From: Acinetobacter sp. ASP199
GTDB taxonomy: Bacteria > Pseudomonadota > Gammaproteobacteria > Pseudomonadales > Moraxellaceae
Direction of reading: 5' to 3'
DNA: 64,000 nt
Assembly (NCBI RefSeq): GCF_022700675.1
Contig: NZ_CP062182.1
Location: 806,001 to 870,000, forward strand
Shown: in pieces, positions 1-10,017 of the stretch
How positions within the stretch are numbered: position 1 is the first letter of the stretch
How the letters are laid out: each line of letters begins with the position of its first letter
Translations under genes and position numbers: made by a program
Notes under the pieces: generated by a model
Databases searched by the model: none
The model's input: the letters and a program-made list of their open reading frames with translations, nothing else
Told to the model about the DNA's origin: nothing

Positions 1-748
1 TTGCTCTCGTTTATATTCGTTATCTGATTGGCTTAGATTGGTCTCCTGAGCAAATTTCAGGTGCTTTAACACAACGAGGTTGGCTTGATGTGCCTTCACA
101 TGAATGGATTTATCAGTATGTTTATCTAGATAAATCTAAAGGTGGTAAGCTCCACCTTCATTTAAGGCATCAAAAGAAATATCGTAAACGAGGTTATAAA
201 AATACAGACCGTAGAGGCCAACTCGTTGATAGAACAAGTATTCACTGTCGCGATGAGGTCGTCGAGAAACGTCAACGCCTAGGTGATTTTGAAGGTGATA
301 CCGTGATAGGCAAGAATCACAAGGGGGCATTATTAACTCTGGTTGAGCGCAAAAGCTTGTATGTACATATCGTTCATTTGGGACAAACTAGAACCACAAC
401 TAAAACGATTTCGTGTGCTTTAGCATGTTTGCGCAGCAGTCATGCCTACAGTGTAACCTTTGATAATGGTAAGGAGTTCTCCGAGCACCGGCGGATAACG
501 GAAGCAGGGATAGAGACGTACTTTGCAGATCCATACAAGTCGATTCAACGAGCCAGAAATGAAAATACCAATGGTCTGATCAGGCAATATCTGCCAAAAT
601 CATCTTCGTTTGATGAAGTGTCAAATGAACAAATAGAGCAGATAGAATTTGCTCTCAATCATCGCCCTAGAAAAACACTAGGCTGGTATACGCCTAGTGA
701 AGTTATGGCTGGTTTTTATACTGTTGCACTTGCTGCTTGAATCCGCCA
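1..748 (+). mobile_element. IS30-family insertion sequence, 3' part (cut by window edge)
   Basis: This is the distal part of an IS30-family element and matches the complete copy at about 41322-42365 in reverse orientation. Position p here corresponds to 42070-p there, and all segments I compared were identical. Identity stops at base 748 (…atccgcca), which marks the right end. The left end lies outside the window, so neither the target-site duplication nor the full length can be judged from this copy. Confidence 0.92.
3..740 (+). CDS. IS30-family transposase, C-terminal part (partial at window edge)
   Basis: The reading frame is open from the first bases of the window and encodes the last 245 residues of the 320-residue transposase seen in full at 41330-42292. 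The DDE catalytic core is complete: GDFEGDTVIG (first Asp, residue 174 of the full protein), TFDNGKEF (second Asp, 229) and ARNENTNG (Glu, 262). The protein cuts and joins the IS ends during transposition. The truncation is only the window boundary; I see no frameshift or stop in the visible part, so the copy may be functional. The translated portion is identical to the second copy, which points to recent transposition or ongoing gene conversion. Confidence 0.93.
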   Translation, partial: ALVYIRYLIGLDWSPEQISGALTQRGWLDVPSHEWIYQYVYLDKSKGGKLHLHLRHQKKYRKRGYKNTDRRGQLVDRTSIHCRDEVVEKRQRLGDFEGDTVIGKNHKGALLTLVERKSLYVHIVHLGQTRTTTKTISCALACLRSSHAYSVTFDNGKEFSEHRRITEAGIETYFADPYKSIQRARNENTNGLIRQYLPKSSSFDEVSNEQIEQIEFALNHRPRKTLGWYTPSEVMAGFYTVALAA

Positions 749-829
749 GATGTAAGAGTCATAAGTGATGATTATATTGGTTTCAAATTTGATATTAATA
801 AGAGTCCACTAATTTCTGATTTTATTTAA

Positions 830-1006
830 TCCCTCCCAACCTCCCTTTTAGAAAGGGAGGAGCTATCACGCAATCCATTTGATCCGTAAAATTCCCCTCT
901 TTTTCAAAGAGGGGTTAGGGGAGATTAAAAAATTTAAAACAAAAAAATCCCCTCACTTGAGGGGATTTTTATTCCCCCTTTGTTGAAGGGGGAATAGGGG
1001 GGGATT
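830..1006. repeat. Cluster of three GGGTTAGGG-type hairpin repeats
   Basis: Three short hairpin units lie close together: about 831-862 (CCTCCC…GGGAGG), 892-924 (cccctcttt…aaagagggg then ttagggga) and 972-1004 (ccccctttg…gaaggggg then aataggggg). Each is a G-rich/C-rich stem followed by a second G-run spaced by TTA or ATA. The first unit is inverted relative to the other two. The pattern resembles REP-type extragenic palindromes. They fill the gap between the IS end and metH and are not part of a gene. Confidence 0.75.
943..970. terminator. Bidirectional intrinsic terminator after metH
   Basis: A perfect stem (aaaaatcccctc / gaggggattttt) with a 4-base loop and A/T tracts on both sides. It lies about 47 bp beyond the metH stop codon on the minus strand. 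Confidence 0.8.
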
Positions 1007-1016
1007 CATTAATCCT

Positions 1017-4000
1017 TTAAACCACAGAATCATCCAAATTCGGCGCTAACCAACGTTTTGCTTCATCCAACGTCCAACCTTTACGCTTCGCATAATCTTC
1101 TAACTGATCACCAGAGATTTTACCCACGTTAAAATATTCAGTTTCAGGGTTTGCATAATAGAAACCGCTTACTGATGAAGGTGGCCACATTGCAAAGCTA
1201 GAGGTTAAGTAAGTCCCAATCTTGTCCGTTGTACCTAACCAATCAAACAGTGGCGCTTTTTCAGAATGCTCAGGACACGCAGGGTAGCCCGGTGCAGGAC
1301 GAATACCGACATACTTCTCTTTAATCAAATCTTCATTTGAAAGCTGTTCGTCTGCTTGGTAGCCCCAGAACTCTTTACGAATACGCTGATGTAAATGCTC
1401 TGCAAATGCTTCAGCAAAACGGTCGCCCAAGGCTTGAACCATAATCGCGTTATAGTCATCACCTTTGGCTTTGTATTCTTGAGAAAGTTCTTCCGCACCA
1501 AAGATCGATACAGTGAAACCACCCAAGTAATCCTGCGCCACATCTTTCGGTGCAACAAAGTCAGCTAAAGAGAAGTTCGCTTTACCTGTCACTTTGTCAG
1601 ACTGCTGACGTAAATGCTCGAAGCTATGCGTCACATTGCCATTTTCATCAGTTACCGCAACGGTATCCGCTGCAACACGGTTGGCAGGGTAAATGCTGAA
1701 TGTTGCACGTGCATCGAAACGTTTATTCTCAATGATGTCTTTCAGCATTGCTTGCGCATTTTCAAACAAATCACGTGCTGCTTCGCCCACTACTTCATCT
1801 TCAAGGATTTTCGGGTATTTACCCGCCAAACTCCAAGAAATAAAGAATGGTGTCCAGTCAAAGTATTCCACCAATGTTTCTAAAGAATAATTGGTGAAGG
1901 TTTGCGTACCAATAAAGTTAGGCTTCGCAGGGGCATTCTTGTCAAAATCAATTTTGAAACCGTTTTCAATAGATTCAGCATAAGACAACTTCGCCGCTTT
2001 TGGCTGTTTATTGGCTAGACGAGTACGGATTTTTTCATAGTCCGCTGCGTAGTCAGCTGCAAGTTGCGGTTTCATGTCCGCAGACAAGAGTTGAGTCGCA
2101 ACACCGACTGCACGTGAAGCATCAGCTGTGTAGTACACGCCGTCATTTTGATATTGCGGTGAAATTTTCACAGCAGTATGCGCTTTAGAAGTCGTTGCAC
2201 CACCAATCATGAGCGGAATATTAAAGCCTTTACGTTGCATTTCTTTGGCAACAAAGACCATTTCATCCAATGAAGGAGTGATTAGACCTGACAAACCGAT
2301 GATGTCAACTTTCTCATCAATCGCAGTTTGTAGAATCTTCTCGCAGGGAACCATCACGCCAAGGTCAACGATGTCATAACCGTTACAGCCAAGTACCACG
2401 CCCACAATGTTTTTACCAATGTCATGTACGTCGCCTTTTACGGTTGCAAGCAAGATTTTACCTTTGGCTTCGCCTTGGGTTTTTTCTGCTTCGATGAACG
2501 GGTTCAACCAAGCCACGGCTTGTTTCATCACACGTGCAGATTTGACTACTTGAGGTAAGAACATTTTGCCGGCACCAAATAGGTCGCCAACCACGTTCAT
2601 ACCTGCCATGAGTGGTCCTTCGATCACATCAAGAGGACGTGCAGATTTTAAACGTGCTTCTTCGGTATCTTCATCGATGTACGTTGTAATGCCTTTGACT
2701 AAGGCATATTCAAGACGTTTTTCAACAGGCTCGTTACGCCATTCAAGGTTTTCTTCGGCTTTCTGTGCGCCTGCTTGACCACGGTATTTTTCAGCCACAG
2801 CAAGTAATTTTTCAGTCGCTTCTTGACCGCTTGCGCCTTGGTTACGGTTCAGCACGACATCTTCAACGGCTTCTTTCAGTTCTGCATCAATGTCATCGTA
2901 AATCGCAAGCTGACCTGCATTCACGATCCCCATGGTTAAACCTTGTTGAATACCGTGATACAAAAACACTGCATGAATCGCTTCACGTACCGGTTCATTA
3001 CCGCGGAACGAGAACGATACGTTAGAAATACCGCCTGAAATCATCGCATTCGGTAAGTTTTGTTTGATCCAACCTGTTGCTTCAATGAAGTCCACGCCAT
3101 AGTTGTTGTGTTCTTCAATACCCGTTGCCACCGCAAACACGTTCGGGTCAAAGATAATATCTTCAGACGGGAAGCCCACTTCGTTGACTAAGACATCGTA
3201 CGAACGCTTACAGATTTCTTTTTTACGTTCTGCTGTGTCAGCCTGACCATCTTCATCAAAGGCCATCACGATCACGGCTGCACCGTACTGACGGCAGAGG
3301 CGGGCACGTTCTACAAACTCGTCATAACCTTCTTTTAATGAAATCGAGTTTACAACCGCTTTACCTTGGACGCATTTTAAACCCGCTTCGATGATTTCCC
3401 ATTTCGAAGAATCAAGCATGATTGGCACGCGAGAGATATCTGGCTCAGATGCGATCAGATTCAAGAAGTGCACCATTGCAGCTTGTGAATCGAGCATGCC
3501 TTCATCCATGTTGATATCGATGATCTGCGCACCGGCTTCAACTTGTTGACGTGCCACGTCTAAAGCTTCAGTGAAGTTACCTTCTTTAATCAGGCGTAGG
3601 AACTTTTTAGAACCGGTCACGTTGGTACGTTCACCCACGTTTACAAAGAGTGAATCTTTAGTGATGTTAAATGGTTCTAAACCACTTAAACGACACGCAG
3701 GTTCAATTTCAGGCACTTGACGAGGAGCAATACCTTCAACCGCTTGTGCAATTGCACGAATATGGTCAGGCGTTGTACCACAGCAACCACCCGTGATGTT
3801 GATCAAGCCACTTTCCGCAAATTCTTTAATAAATGCTGCGGTTTCTTCAGGGGTTTCATCATAACCACCGAAGGCATTTGGTAAGCCCGCGTTTGGATGC
3901 GCAGAAACAAAGGTATCAGCAACGTCAGACACCGTTTTTACGTGTGGACGCATTGCATCTGCACCAAGGGCACAGTTAAAACCAATTGAGATTGGTTCTG

Positions 4001-4703
4001 CATGACGCATTGAGTTCCAGAATGCTTCAGCGGTTTGACCTGTTAATGTACGACCCGAGGCATCAGTAATCGTACCTGAAATCATAATTGGTAACTCGAT
4101 TCTGAGTTCTTTAAACACTTCTTTGACTGCAAAGATCGCAGCTTTGGCATTTAAGGTATCGAATACGGTTTCGATGAGGATGATGTCCGCACCACCTTCA
4201 ATCAGCGCTTTAGTTGATTCGATGTAATCTACTTTTAATGCATCAAAAGTAATGTTACGGAACGCAGGGTCATTTACGTTTGGTGAAATAGACGTCGTAC
4301 GTGACGTTGGACCAATGACACCTGCCACAAAACGTGGTTTTTCAGGTGTTGAATATTTGGCGCAGGCTTCTTTTGCAAGACGAGCAGCCGTACGGTTAAT
4401 TTCAGGAACCAAATCTTCCATATGGTAATCCGACATAGAAACGCGTGTACCGTTAAAGGTATTGGTTTCAATGATGTCTGCACCGGCTTCTAAATAAGCT
4501 TCGTGAATACCCTGGATAATGTGTGGTTGCGTCAGAACCAATAAATCATTGTTGCCTTTAAGGTCGTATGCCCAGTCAGCAAAACGCTCACCCCGATAAT
4601 CGGCTTCTTCCAGTTTATGGCGTTGGATCATGGTACCCATCGCACCATCGATCACTAAAATTCTTTTGGCAAGAAGTTCTTTAAGGGTGGCTAGTGTGGA
4701 CAT
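1017..4703 (-). CDS. metH: Cobalamin-dependent methionine synthase MetH
   Basis: Transfers a methyl group from 5-methyltetrahydrofolate to homocysteine via cobalamin, the last step of methionine synthesis (cytosolic). At 1228 residues it matches the full-length enzyme. Domains in order: homocysteine-binding barrel (about 1-330) with zinc ligands Cys244, Cys307 and Cys308 (GGCCGT); pterin-binding barrel starting near [13 protein letters not shown] (353-365); B12 cap and Rossmann domain with GDVHDIG, whose His760 is the lower axial cobalt ligand; C-terminal AdoMet reactivation domain with [12 protein letters not shown]. It is monocistronic: an intrinsic terminator and hairpin repeats follow, and a 430+ bp gap separates it from the divergent pit gene. 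I found no cobalamin or SAM riboswitch upstream. All key residues are present. Confidence 0.98.
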   Translation of the reverse strand: MSTLATLKELLAKRILVIDGAMGTMIQRHKLEEADYRGERFADWAYDLKGNNDLLVLTQPHIIQGIHEAYLEAGADIIETNTFNGTRVSMSDYHMEDLVPEINRTAARLAKEACAKYSTPEKPRFVAGVIGPTSRTTSISPNVNDPAFRNITFDALKVDYIESTKALIEGGADIILIETVFDTLNAKAAIFAVKEVFKELRIELPIMISGTITDASGRTLTGQTAEAFWNSMRHAEPISIGFNCALGADAMRPHVKTVSDVADTFVSAHPNAGLPNAFGGYDETPEETAAFIKEFAESGLINITGGCCGTTPDHIRAIAQAVEGIAPRQVPEIEPACRLSGLEPFNITKDSLFVNVGERTNVTGSKKFLRLIKEGNFTEALDVARQQVEAGAQIIDINMDEGMLDSQAAMVHFLNLIASEPDISRVPIMLDSSKWEIIEAGLKCVQGKAVVNSISLKEGYDEFVERARLCRQYGAAVIVMAFDEDGQADTAERKKEICKRSYDVLVNEVGFPSEDIIFDPNVFAVATGIEEHNNYGVDFIEATGWIKQNLPNAMISGGISNVSFSFRGNEPVREAIHAVFLYHGIQQGLTMGIVNAGQLAIYDDIDAELKEAVEDVVLNRNQGASGQEATEKLLAVAEKYRGQAGAQKAEENLEWRNEPVEKRLEYALVKGITTYIDEDTEEARLKSARPLDVIEGPLMAGMNVVGDLFGAGKMFLPQVVKSARVMKQAVAWLNPFIEAEKTQGEAKGKILLATVKGDVHDIGKNIVGVVLGCNGYDIVDLGVMVPCEKILQTAIDEKVDIIGLSGLITPSLDEMVFVAKEMQRKGFNIPLMIGGATTSKAHTAVKISPQYQNDGVYYTADASRAVGVATQLLSADMKPQLAADYAADYEKIRTRLANKQPKAAKLSYAESIENGFKIDFDKNAPAKPNFIGTQTFTNYSLETLVEYFDWTPFFISWSLAGKYPKILEDEVVGEAARDLFENAQAMLKDIIENKRFDARATFSIYPANRVAADTVAVTDENGNVTHSFEHLRQQSDKVTGKANFSLADFVAPKDVAQDYLGGFTVSIFGAEELSQEYKAKGDDYNAIMVQALGDRFAEAFAEHLHQRIRKEFWGYQADEQLSNEDLIKEKYVGIRPAPGYPACPEHSEKAPLFDWLGTTDKIGTYLTSSFAMWPPSSVSGFYYANPETEYFNVGKISGDQLEDYAKRKGWTLDEAKRWLAPNLDDSVV

Positions 4704-5219
4704 TCAAACTTTCTCAGCAGGAATCAAAAACGGCAATAATCTTAACAGATTAGTGCGCAGTTTTCTGTAGCCATTATTCAGAATGCTGGATATGACTGAT
4801 ATGAAAATCTGATAAGCGGATTAAACTGTGCATAGAAAGCTGAAAACAGATAGAAAACTGAAAGCTTGAAGGTGATTACGAAGGAATTTGACCAAAAATA
4901 AAATGTAAATGAGTTTTCATGAAAATGTCATATTGCTCGGGCAAGATTGATTCAAGCATGACAGGCTCAGCAAGATGACAGTTCCGAGGGAATGATCAAT
5001 TTTATTGCAAAACATGAATAAAGTTGACTGGATAGACGGTTCTTATTCTAATAAGTTTTTGTTTCTAAAATTTTAATTTTAAGATTTCAGCATATAGCTA
5101 CAGGATGAACGGCAGCAAGAAAGTCTAAAAAATTGGCCTATATGACGGCGCTTTGTCATATAATTGTCACAATTAAACTGAACAATAAGGGGATTCTTGA
5201 ATCCTCTATTCCTGCTTGC
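4704..5219. other. Intergenic region between divergent metH and pit
   Basis: About 500 bp of A/T-rich DNA that must hold the promoters of both divergent genes. I see no convincing ORF, tRNA, riboswitch core or operator. The pit reading frame extends in this space to a TTG at 5133, so the noncoding part may end there. Confidence 0.5.
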
Positions 5220-6839
5220 ATGAATTCTAATCAAACTCCCTCAGGTTCAGCCCATCAGTCGTCTTCACATAAGTCGACCAATGTGCATGTGCCAACACCG
5301 AAATTTTTTATGCCGGTGTTTCTGACTGTAATTATTTCTACGCTGATTTATATCGGCTTCCAGTTGACTTCAGACCTGGCGCATGTTCCACCAATCGGTC
5401 TGTATTCGATGATTCTTTTAGCCACAGCGCTGTTTATTGCGCTGGGCTTTGAATTCGTCAATGGTTTCCACGATACCGCCAACGCGGTTGCCACCGTAAT
5501 CTATACCAACGCATTGTCTGCACCGGTTGCAGTCATGTGGGCAGGTTTCTGTAATTTCCTTGGGGTAATGGTGGCCAGTGGTGCCGTTGCTTACGGGATC
5601 ATTGCATTACTGCCTGTTGAACTGATCATGAATGTTGGCACGGGTGCCGGCTTTGCCATGGTCTTTGCCATGCTGATTGCTGCCATTTTGTGGAACCTAG
5701 GCACGTGGTTCTTAGGAATTCCAGCATCGAGTTCACATACTTTAATCGGTTCGATCCTCGGTGTGGGAATCATGAACTACATTCTGCATGCAGGAAGTGG
5801 TGCATCGGGTGTGGACATGGAACAGGTGATGAAAGTCGGTAAAGCACTGTTATTTTCACCTTTAATTGGTTTTGCTTTTGCAGCCATTTTGTTCTTGTTG
5901 GTGAAAAAAATCTTCAAGAAACAAGTTGAATTATTCCAACCCCCTGAAGGCAACAAGCCACCACCACCACTGATTCGTGCTATTTTGATCTTTACGTGTA
6001 CAGGCGTAAGCTTTGCACATGGTTCAAATGATGGTCAAAAAGGTATGGGCTTAATCATGCTGATTTTGATTGGTTGTGTACCGTTAGCTTATTCACTCAA
6101 TAAAAATTTAGATACACAACATATCCAGTCTTTTGGTGAATTATCAGCACAAACGGCTGATGTGATTTATCCAAATCATGCCGATATTGAAGACGAAAAA
6201 GCACGTCAAATCATTACGACTTATATTCAAACCAAAGAAATTACCCCTGAAGTTGTACCTGCCTTGGCAAGTTTAACTGATCATTTGGGTGATAAAGTGG
6301 GCAGCTATACCAGCATTAAGGATGTACCTGAAGCACAGGTATCTGAATTCCGTAACGATATGTATTTAAGTACCACTACATTCAAACGTTTAGATAAAGC
6401 AGAAGCTTTACCGGTGATGACTACTGAACAGGAAAAAACAGTAGATCAATACCGTGATAGCCTGGATTCATTCTTACAATACATCCCAACATGGGTGAAA
6501 GTTGCAGTTGCACTGGCGCTAGGTCTAGGTACGATGGTCGGTTGGAAGCGTATTGTGGTGACTGTAGGTGAGCGTATCGGTAAGCAACACATGACTTATG
6601 GTCAAGGGATGTCTGCTGAGCTTGTCGCAATGTCGACTATTGCAGCAGCAGATGGTTTTGGTATGCCAGTATCGACCACGCATGTATTGAACTCTGCGGT
6701 TGCAGGTACCATGGTTGCAAATAAATCAGGTCTAAATTTTCAAATGGTGAAAACCATTCTGTCAGCATGGATCTTTACTTTACCTGCAACCATCTGTTTG
6801 TCAGGCGGTTTGTACTGGTTACTGTTAAAAGTTTTTTAA
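5220..6839 (+). CDS. pitA: PitA-type low-affinity inorganic phosphate transporter
   Basis: Inner-membrane permease of the PiT family, which moves metal-phosphate with protons. Both family signature repeats are visible: GFEFVNGFHDTANAVAT near the N-terminal half and GVSFAHGSNDGQKGMG further on, each within groups of hydrophobic helices. A long polar insert (roughly residues 285-420) separates the two membrane halves, as in E. coli PitA. The start is uncertain. I chose the ATG at 5220 (MNSNQTPSGS), but the frame stays open to a TTG at 5133 and an ATG at 5142, and none has a clear Shine-Dalgarno sequence. It is monocistronic with an intrinsic terminator directly after it. The symbol is by family; pit versus pitA is not distinguished. 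Confidence 0.93.
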   Translation: MNSNQTPSGSAHQSSSHKSTNVHVPTPKFFMPVFLTVIISTLIYIGFQLTSDLAHVPPIGLYSMILLATALFIALGFEFVNGFHDTANAVATVIYTNALSAPVAVMWAGFCNFLGVMVASGAVAYGIIALLPVELIMNVGTGAGFAMVFAMLIAAILWNLGTWFLGIPASSSHTLIGSILGVGIMNYILHAGSGASGVDMEQVMKVGKALLFSPLIGFAFAAILFLLVKKIFKKQVELFQPPEGNKPPPPLIRAILIFTCTGVSFAHGSNDGQKGMGLIMLILIGCVPLAYSLNKNLDTQHIQSFGELSAQTADVIYPNHADIEDEKARQIITTYIQTKEITPEVVPALASLTDHLGDKVGSYTSIKDVPEAQVSEFRNDMYLSTTTFKRLDKAEALPVMTTEQEKTVDQYRDSLDSFLQYIPTWVKVAVALALGLGTMVGWKRIVVTVGERIGKQHMTYGQGMSAELVAMSTIAAADGFGMPVSTTHVLNSAVAGTMVANKSGLNFQMVKTILSAWIFTLPATICLSGGLYWLLLKVF

Positions 6840-6853
6840 GAAGATTTAATATT

Positions 6854-6880
6854 AAAATGCTGCCTCGGCAGCGTTTTTTT
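6854..6880 (+). terminator. Intrinsic terminator of pit
   Basis: Stem gctgcc / ggcagc with a two-base loop followed by seven Ts, 20 bases after the pit stop. Confidence 0.85.
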
Positions 6881-6899
6881 ATGGGCGATTTTTACCTCT

Positions 6900-7001
6900 T
6901 CCTAACCCTCACTTGCGCTTCGTTTTAAAAGCGGTGCTTTAAAACTTGCTCAGGAGATGAGAATCCTCAGCATATATTCTGAGTTCGCAAGGGTGAGGGG
7001 A
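6900..7001. repeat. Long imperfect hairpin repeat, CTAACCCTCAC…GTGAGGGG
   Basis: Outer arms ccctcacttgcg (6906-6917) and cgcaagggtgaggg (6986-6999) are inverted. An inner imperfect hairpin (tgctcagga…tcctcagca, about 6947-6972) is nested between them. The ctaaccc edge resembles the gggttag of the repeats near 900, so this may be a longer member of the same family. It lies between the convergent ends of pit and the next minus-strand gene. Confidence 0.6.
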
Positions 7002-7058
7002 TAAACATTAAATAAAAGTTTATCTAACGTAGAAGAAGTCTCGAAAGAAGGAACTAAA

Positions 7059-8600
7059 TTACTTGTTCAACTTGCCCAACAAACCTTTTGGCAACTTATC
7101 CGTCGCAAAACCGTATAATGCAGCAAACGGTAGCGCAGTACGTGCCAGATAAGCCACACGCCATAAACCGCCATGATTCGCACCAGACATCATCAACTCT
7201 AAAGGATGATTCAATTTCACTTCTGGGTTCGCTACAGATTCAGAATTACGCAGATCATAAATCCACAGTGCAGCCATAATCGCATTGGTAGTTTCTGGCG
7301 CAAAAGCTTCGACATCAAATAAGCTTGCACCGTTAAATGCAGCCTTCAAAAGTGGGTTTTTGGTGACAGAATATGTCGTTGTCGATGGCGCAATATTAAT
7401 ACTGACACGTTGACCGTTGGCACGCGCGAGAGTCGCACGCCACTGCTGGATCCGTTTTGCCAGCGCATAGTTTGGACCTTGTTCTACAACCAGACAGTCG
7501 CATACGCCGTAGGATTTATCACCGACTTTAAATAGCTCCTGTTCATTCTTCTTAAAGAAATGCTTGCGTGAAATCAGGGAAATACTTTTGGTTAAAGTGC
7601 TTTCCAGTTTAGACAATTGCTGATATTTGCTTTGTGATGCTTGTACGACTTCTTCCGGCACGGCATAAACATCAGTTGGGGTACACATATACATCAGGCT
7701 GGTATTGGCTTTCTGTTCGCTGACATGTTTCATGATTGCATCCATCGCCATGGAAACACGCACATGCTTTTCACCATCCAGATAGGCAATTGCCGCCAGA
7801 TCCAGATTCTGCTCGAATTGAATGAGCCATTGGGTAATTTCAGGAATTTGGGTCAGCAGGTTGGCACCGAGCTTTTCTTTTAGAACTTCAATCGAAGTAT
7901 CAGCAGGCAGTGCTTCAACTGAAGGTGCATATAAAGTGGCATTACCCTGACTTACGGTATCTAGAATCTTGCCCCAGACACGGGTATTGGGCAGGTCAAT
8001 CGCTACGATATTGGCTTTCCATTTAGATAGCCAGGTCAGAGGACCTGCTTCAGAGGCAGCACCGAACAGCACTGTGGTACGATCCGACAAGTTAAACCAT
8101 TCCGGATGGGCAATACATTCACGCAAAGCATTCGCATGGCTAGGTTCAACAATCCCTCGCTCTTCCCAAGACTGGATCTGGTCCAGCAAGGCTTGTCCTT
8201 GCAGTTTCTGGCCATGATAAGGTACATACCATTCTGGCGCTTTTTCTGACTGACCTTTCAGCTGAAAAGTATTCAGATTTTTAGCAGGCAAAGACATCAC
8301 GTCTTTGAGCAGATATTTCTGACCATCACGATAAAATTCAAAGCTGGCATGAGCAGTTTCCAGACCCTGTTTGGCAATGCTGAGTGCTGCACCCTGAGAG
8401 CGCAGTCCATCTTCAACCAGATGTTTAAAGTGAACTGGATATTGTTTACGCCAGTTTTTTTCCTGTTGTGCTGCGCTGGCATGCACAGGATCAACAGCAC
8501 CTAAAGCTTCAGAAATGATATTGCGGCCAATTTTTGATGTGCTAGGTTTTTGTTGTGAAGCAGAAATAGGGAATTGAAGACCGTCTGGGGAATTGGACAT
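7059..8600 (-). CDS. Uncharacterised protein with Rossmann-like segment and C-terminal hydrophobic helix
   Basis: A 513-residue protein I do not recognise as a named family. Around residues 174-200 there is a Rossmann-like strand-turn-helix (TTVLFGAASEAGPLTWL followed by ANIVAIDLPN), suggesting a nucleotide-binding or dehydrogenase/methyltransferase-type fold. The C-terminus has a hydrophobic stretch (VAYLARTALPFAALYGFA) that could anchor it to a membrane. The start chosen is ATG 8600 (MSNSPDGLQF). The frame stays open upstream to 8801, but that extension translates the 3' end of the neighbouring decayed binding-protein gene and is probably not part of this protein. Its own promoter is not obvious. 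Function is unknown. Confidence 0.8.
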   Translation of the reverse strand: MSNSPDGLQFPISASQQKPSTSKIGRNIISEALGAVDPVHASAAQQEKNWRKQYPVHFKHLVEDGLRSQGAALSIAKQGLETAHASFEFYRDGQKYLLKDVMSLPAKNLNTFQLKGQSEKAPEWYVPYHGQKLQGQALLDQIQSWEERGIVEPSHANALRECIAHPEWFNLSDRTTVLFGAASEAGPLTWLSKWKANIVAIDLPNTRVWGKILDTVSQGNATLYAPSVEALPADTSIEVLKEKLGANLLTQIPEITQWLIQFEQNLDLAAIAYLDGEKHVRVSMAMDAIMKHVSEQKANTSLMYMCTPTDVYAVPEEVVQASQSKYQQLSKLESTLTKSISLISRKHFFKKNEQELFKVGDKSYGVCDCLVVEQGPNYALAKRIQQWRATLARANGQRVSINIAPSTTTYSVTKNPLLKAAFNGASLFDVEAFAPETTNAIMAALWIYDLRNSESVANPEVKLNHPLELMMSGANHGGLWRVAYLARTALPFAALYGFATDKLPKGLLGKLNK

Positions 8601-8769
8601 GCAAAATATCTCGCGATTTACAGCAATTAATATACAGATGTATACATTATCGCTGCAAAATTCAGTCCAAGGTTGGCAATATATGACATCCTGACTTTTA
8701 AAATTATTACGAGATGTTTCAAGTAAAAAGGAAGATTCAAGCTTTTTGTATCGCTTGCTTAAGAATGAA

Positions 8770-9185
8770 TTCGCAGTCCCCTTGATCAGCTCTTCAAACA
8801 TGAAGGCTGTATTGTCCAGATCGGCGCCTGTAATGTATCAGCATCTGCATTCACATAGATAACTTTCTTTCCTGTCAAAGCTTGGGCATTTTTCAGTGTA
8901 GGGTGTTTTTGAATATTATCCTGAGCCCTATATTTCTGGGTATTCACTGCACCATGATCCAAGACAATGATGTAATCCGGATTCTTCTCGACTGCTGCTG
9001 CAGTCCGCTACACACGTTCCTCAGGTATTTTTAATGCTTCCGGAGAACCTGTTTTAGCATGAGGTACATCAGATTGTTCAGATAAATCTAAAAACGGTTT
9101 CAGGCCACCGAGTTTATAAACAAAGTCAAAGTTGTAATTTTCTCTTTACTGAGTACGCATGCCAATACACAAGTACGTTCAGTCA
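8770..9185 (-). pseudogene. Decayed siderophore ABC-transporter substrate-binding protein (FatB/CeuE type)
   Basis: There is no intact ORF, but the minus strand carries recognisable protein pieces in more than one frame. From 9185 downward they read ERTCVLACVLSKEK, then NYNFDFVYKLGGLKPFLDL, an in-frame TAG near 9008, KNPDYIIVLDHGAVN, GKKVIYVNADADTLQA and finally, after a frame change, DLDNTAFMFEELIKG. The order and spacing fit the C-terminal half of periplasmic iron-siderophore binding proteins (family pattern: NPD-x-IIV-D-GA… GKIIYVD…). The N-terminal half and any transporter partners are absent. Assignment is by motif memory, not alignment; it could be a related haem or B12 binding protein. 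Confidence 0.65.
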
Positions 9186-9239
9186 GATTGGCAATATATT
9201 TTTAAAAGGGATATCTCTATCCCTTAATGAATAAAAGAA

Positions 9240-9902
9240 TTAAAAGGGAAGTTGAGTCAGTTTATTCAGGAAGTGTGGAATAAGTCGAGGTTCCAGGATA
9301 ATAGTCATAATCACACCATAAGCCGCCCCCCAAAGATGAGCACTGTGATTGATATTGCTGTTCCCGCGTTTGCCAGACCAGACACTATAAGCGACATAAA
9401 GCACTGCAAAAATAATCGCAGGCACAGGAATAAAGAACACGAAAATCAGTTTCCATGGCTCAAACAGAATATAGGCAAATAGCACTGCTGATACTGCACC
9501 CGAGGCCCCCAGACTTGCCCAGCGTGGATTATTTTTATTTTGCAGATAACTCGGAATAATGGCTGCAATCAGACCACCCAGATAGAACAGGACAAAGCCC
9601 AGATCATAAAGATACTGGCGATAAAAGCTCTCGATAATACTGCCAAAGAAGAACAGCGTAATCATATTGAACAGTAGATGTGTGCCATCTGCATGAATAA
9701 AGCCATGCGAAATAAAACGGTCATACTGACCACGTTGAATTGCCGGTGGCCAGAAAATCAGACGGTTCATGACCTGCTCTTTGGAAAAAGCAACAAAAGA
9801 GATAATGCAGGTAATCAGAATAAGGGTAACGGTATGATTAAAGGGTAAATGCAGCATAGACGGCAGTTCTAATTCTGAAGTAGTGATCCCTAATCTTGCC
9901 AT
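9240..9902 (-). CDS. Rhomboid-family intramembrane serine protease
   Basis: A 220-residue polytopic membrane protein. It shows the rhomboid catalytic pattern: HLLFNM with the conserved His/Asn of helix 2, LGASGAVSAVLF with the nucleophilic Ser, and NINHSAHLWGAAYG with the catalytic His in the last helices. Six hydrophobic segments are evident, fitting the minimal six-helix bacterial rhomboid. Such proteases cleave transmembrane substrates in the lipid bilayer; the substrate is not known. The start at 9902 is uncertain; an internal ATG at 9857 (MLHLPFNHT) would also leave a complete protein. A second, different rhomboid lies at 20073-20891. Confidence 0.88.
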   Translation of the reverse strand: MARLGITTSELELPSMLHLPFNHTVTLILITCIISFVAFSKEQVMNRLIFWPPAIQRGQYDRFISHGFIHADGTHLLFNMITLFFFGSIIESFYRQYLYDLGFVLFYLGGLIAAIIPSYLQNKNNPRWASLGASGAVSAVLFAYILFEPWKLIFVFFIPVPAIIFAVLYVAYSVWSGKRGNSNINHSAHLWGAAYGVIMTIILEPRLIPHFLNKLTQLPF

Positions 9903-10017
9903 TATTCTGACATTTAGGTAGTACTTTTATAATAAATCCGACAATTTTAGTTGAAATTTTAAATTTACCCCGCATCTTCAGTTAAAATAGCAGCTTCAGC
10001 TTGAGGAAATTATTGTT

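Noticed and set aside
4704..5219. Possible cobalamin or SAM riboswitch upstream of metH
   Set aside because: I looked for a B12-box-like GCCACTG core and for SAM-riboswitch stems on the minus strand and found neither.
5133..5219. Extended N-terminus of the phosphate transporter from TTG 5133
   Set aside because: The extension is not needed for the family fold and has no Shine-Dalgarno, although it cannot be ruled out.
8601..8801. N-terminal 67-residue extension of the 7059 gene
   Set aside because: Its translation (MFEELIKG…) continues the decayed binding-protein remnant and the ATG at 8600 is a sufficient start.
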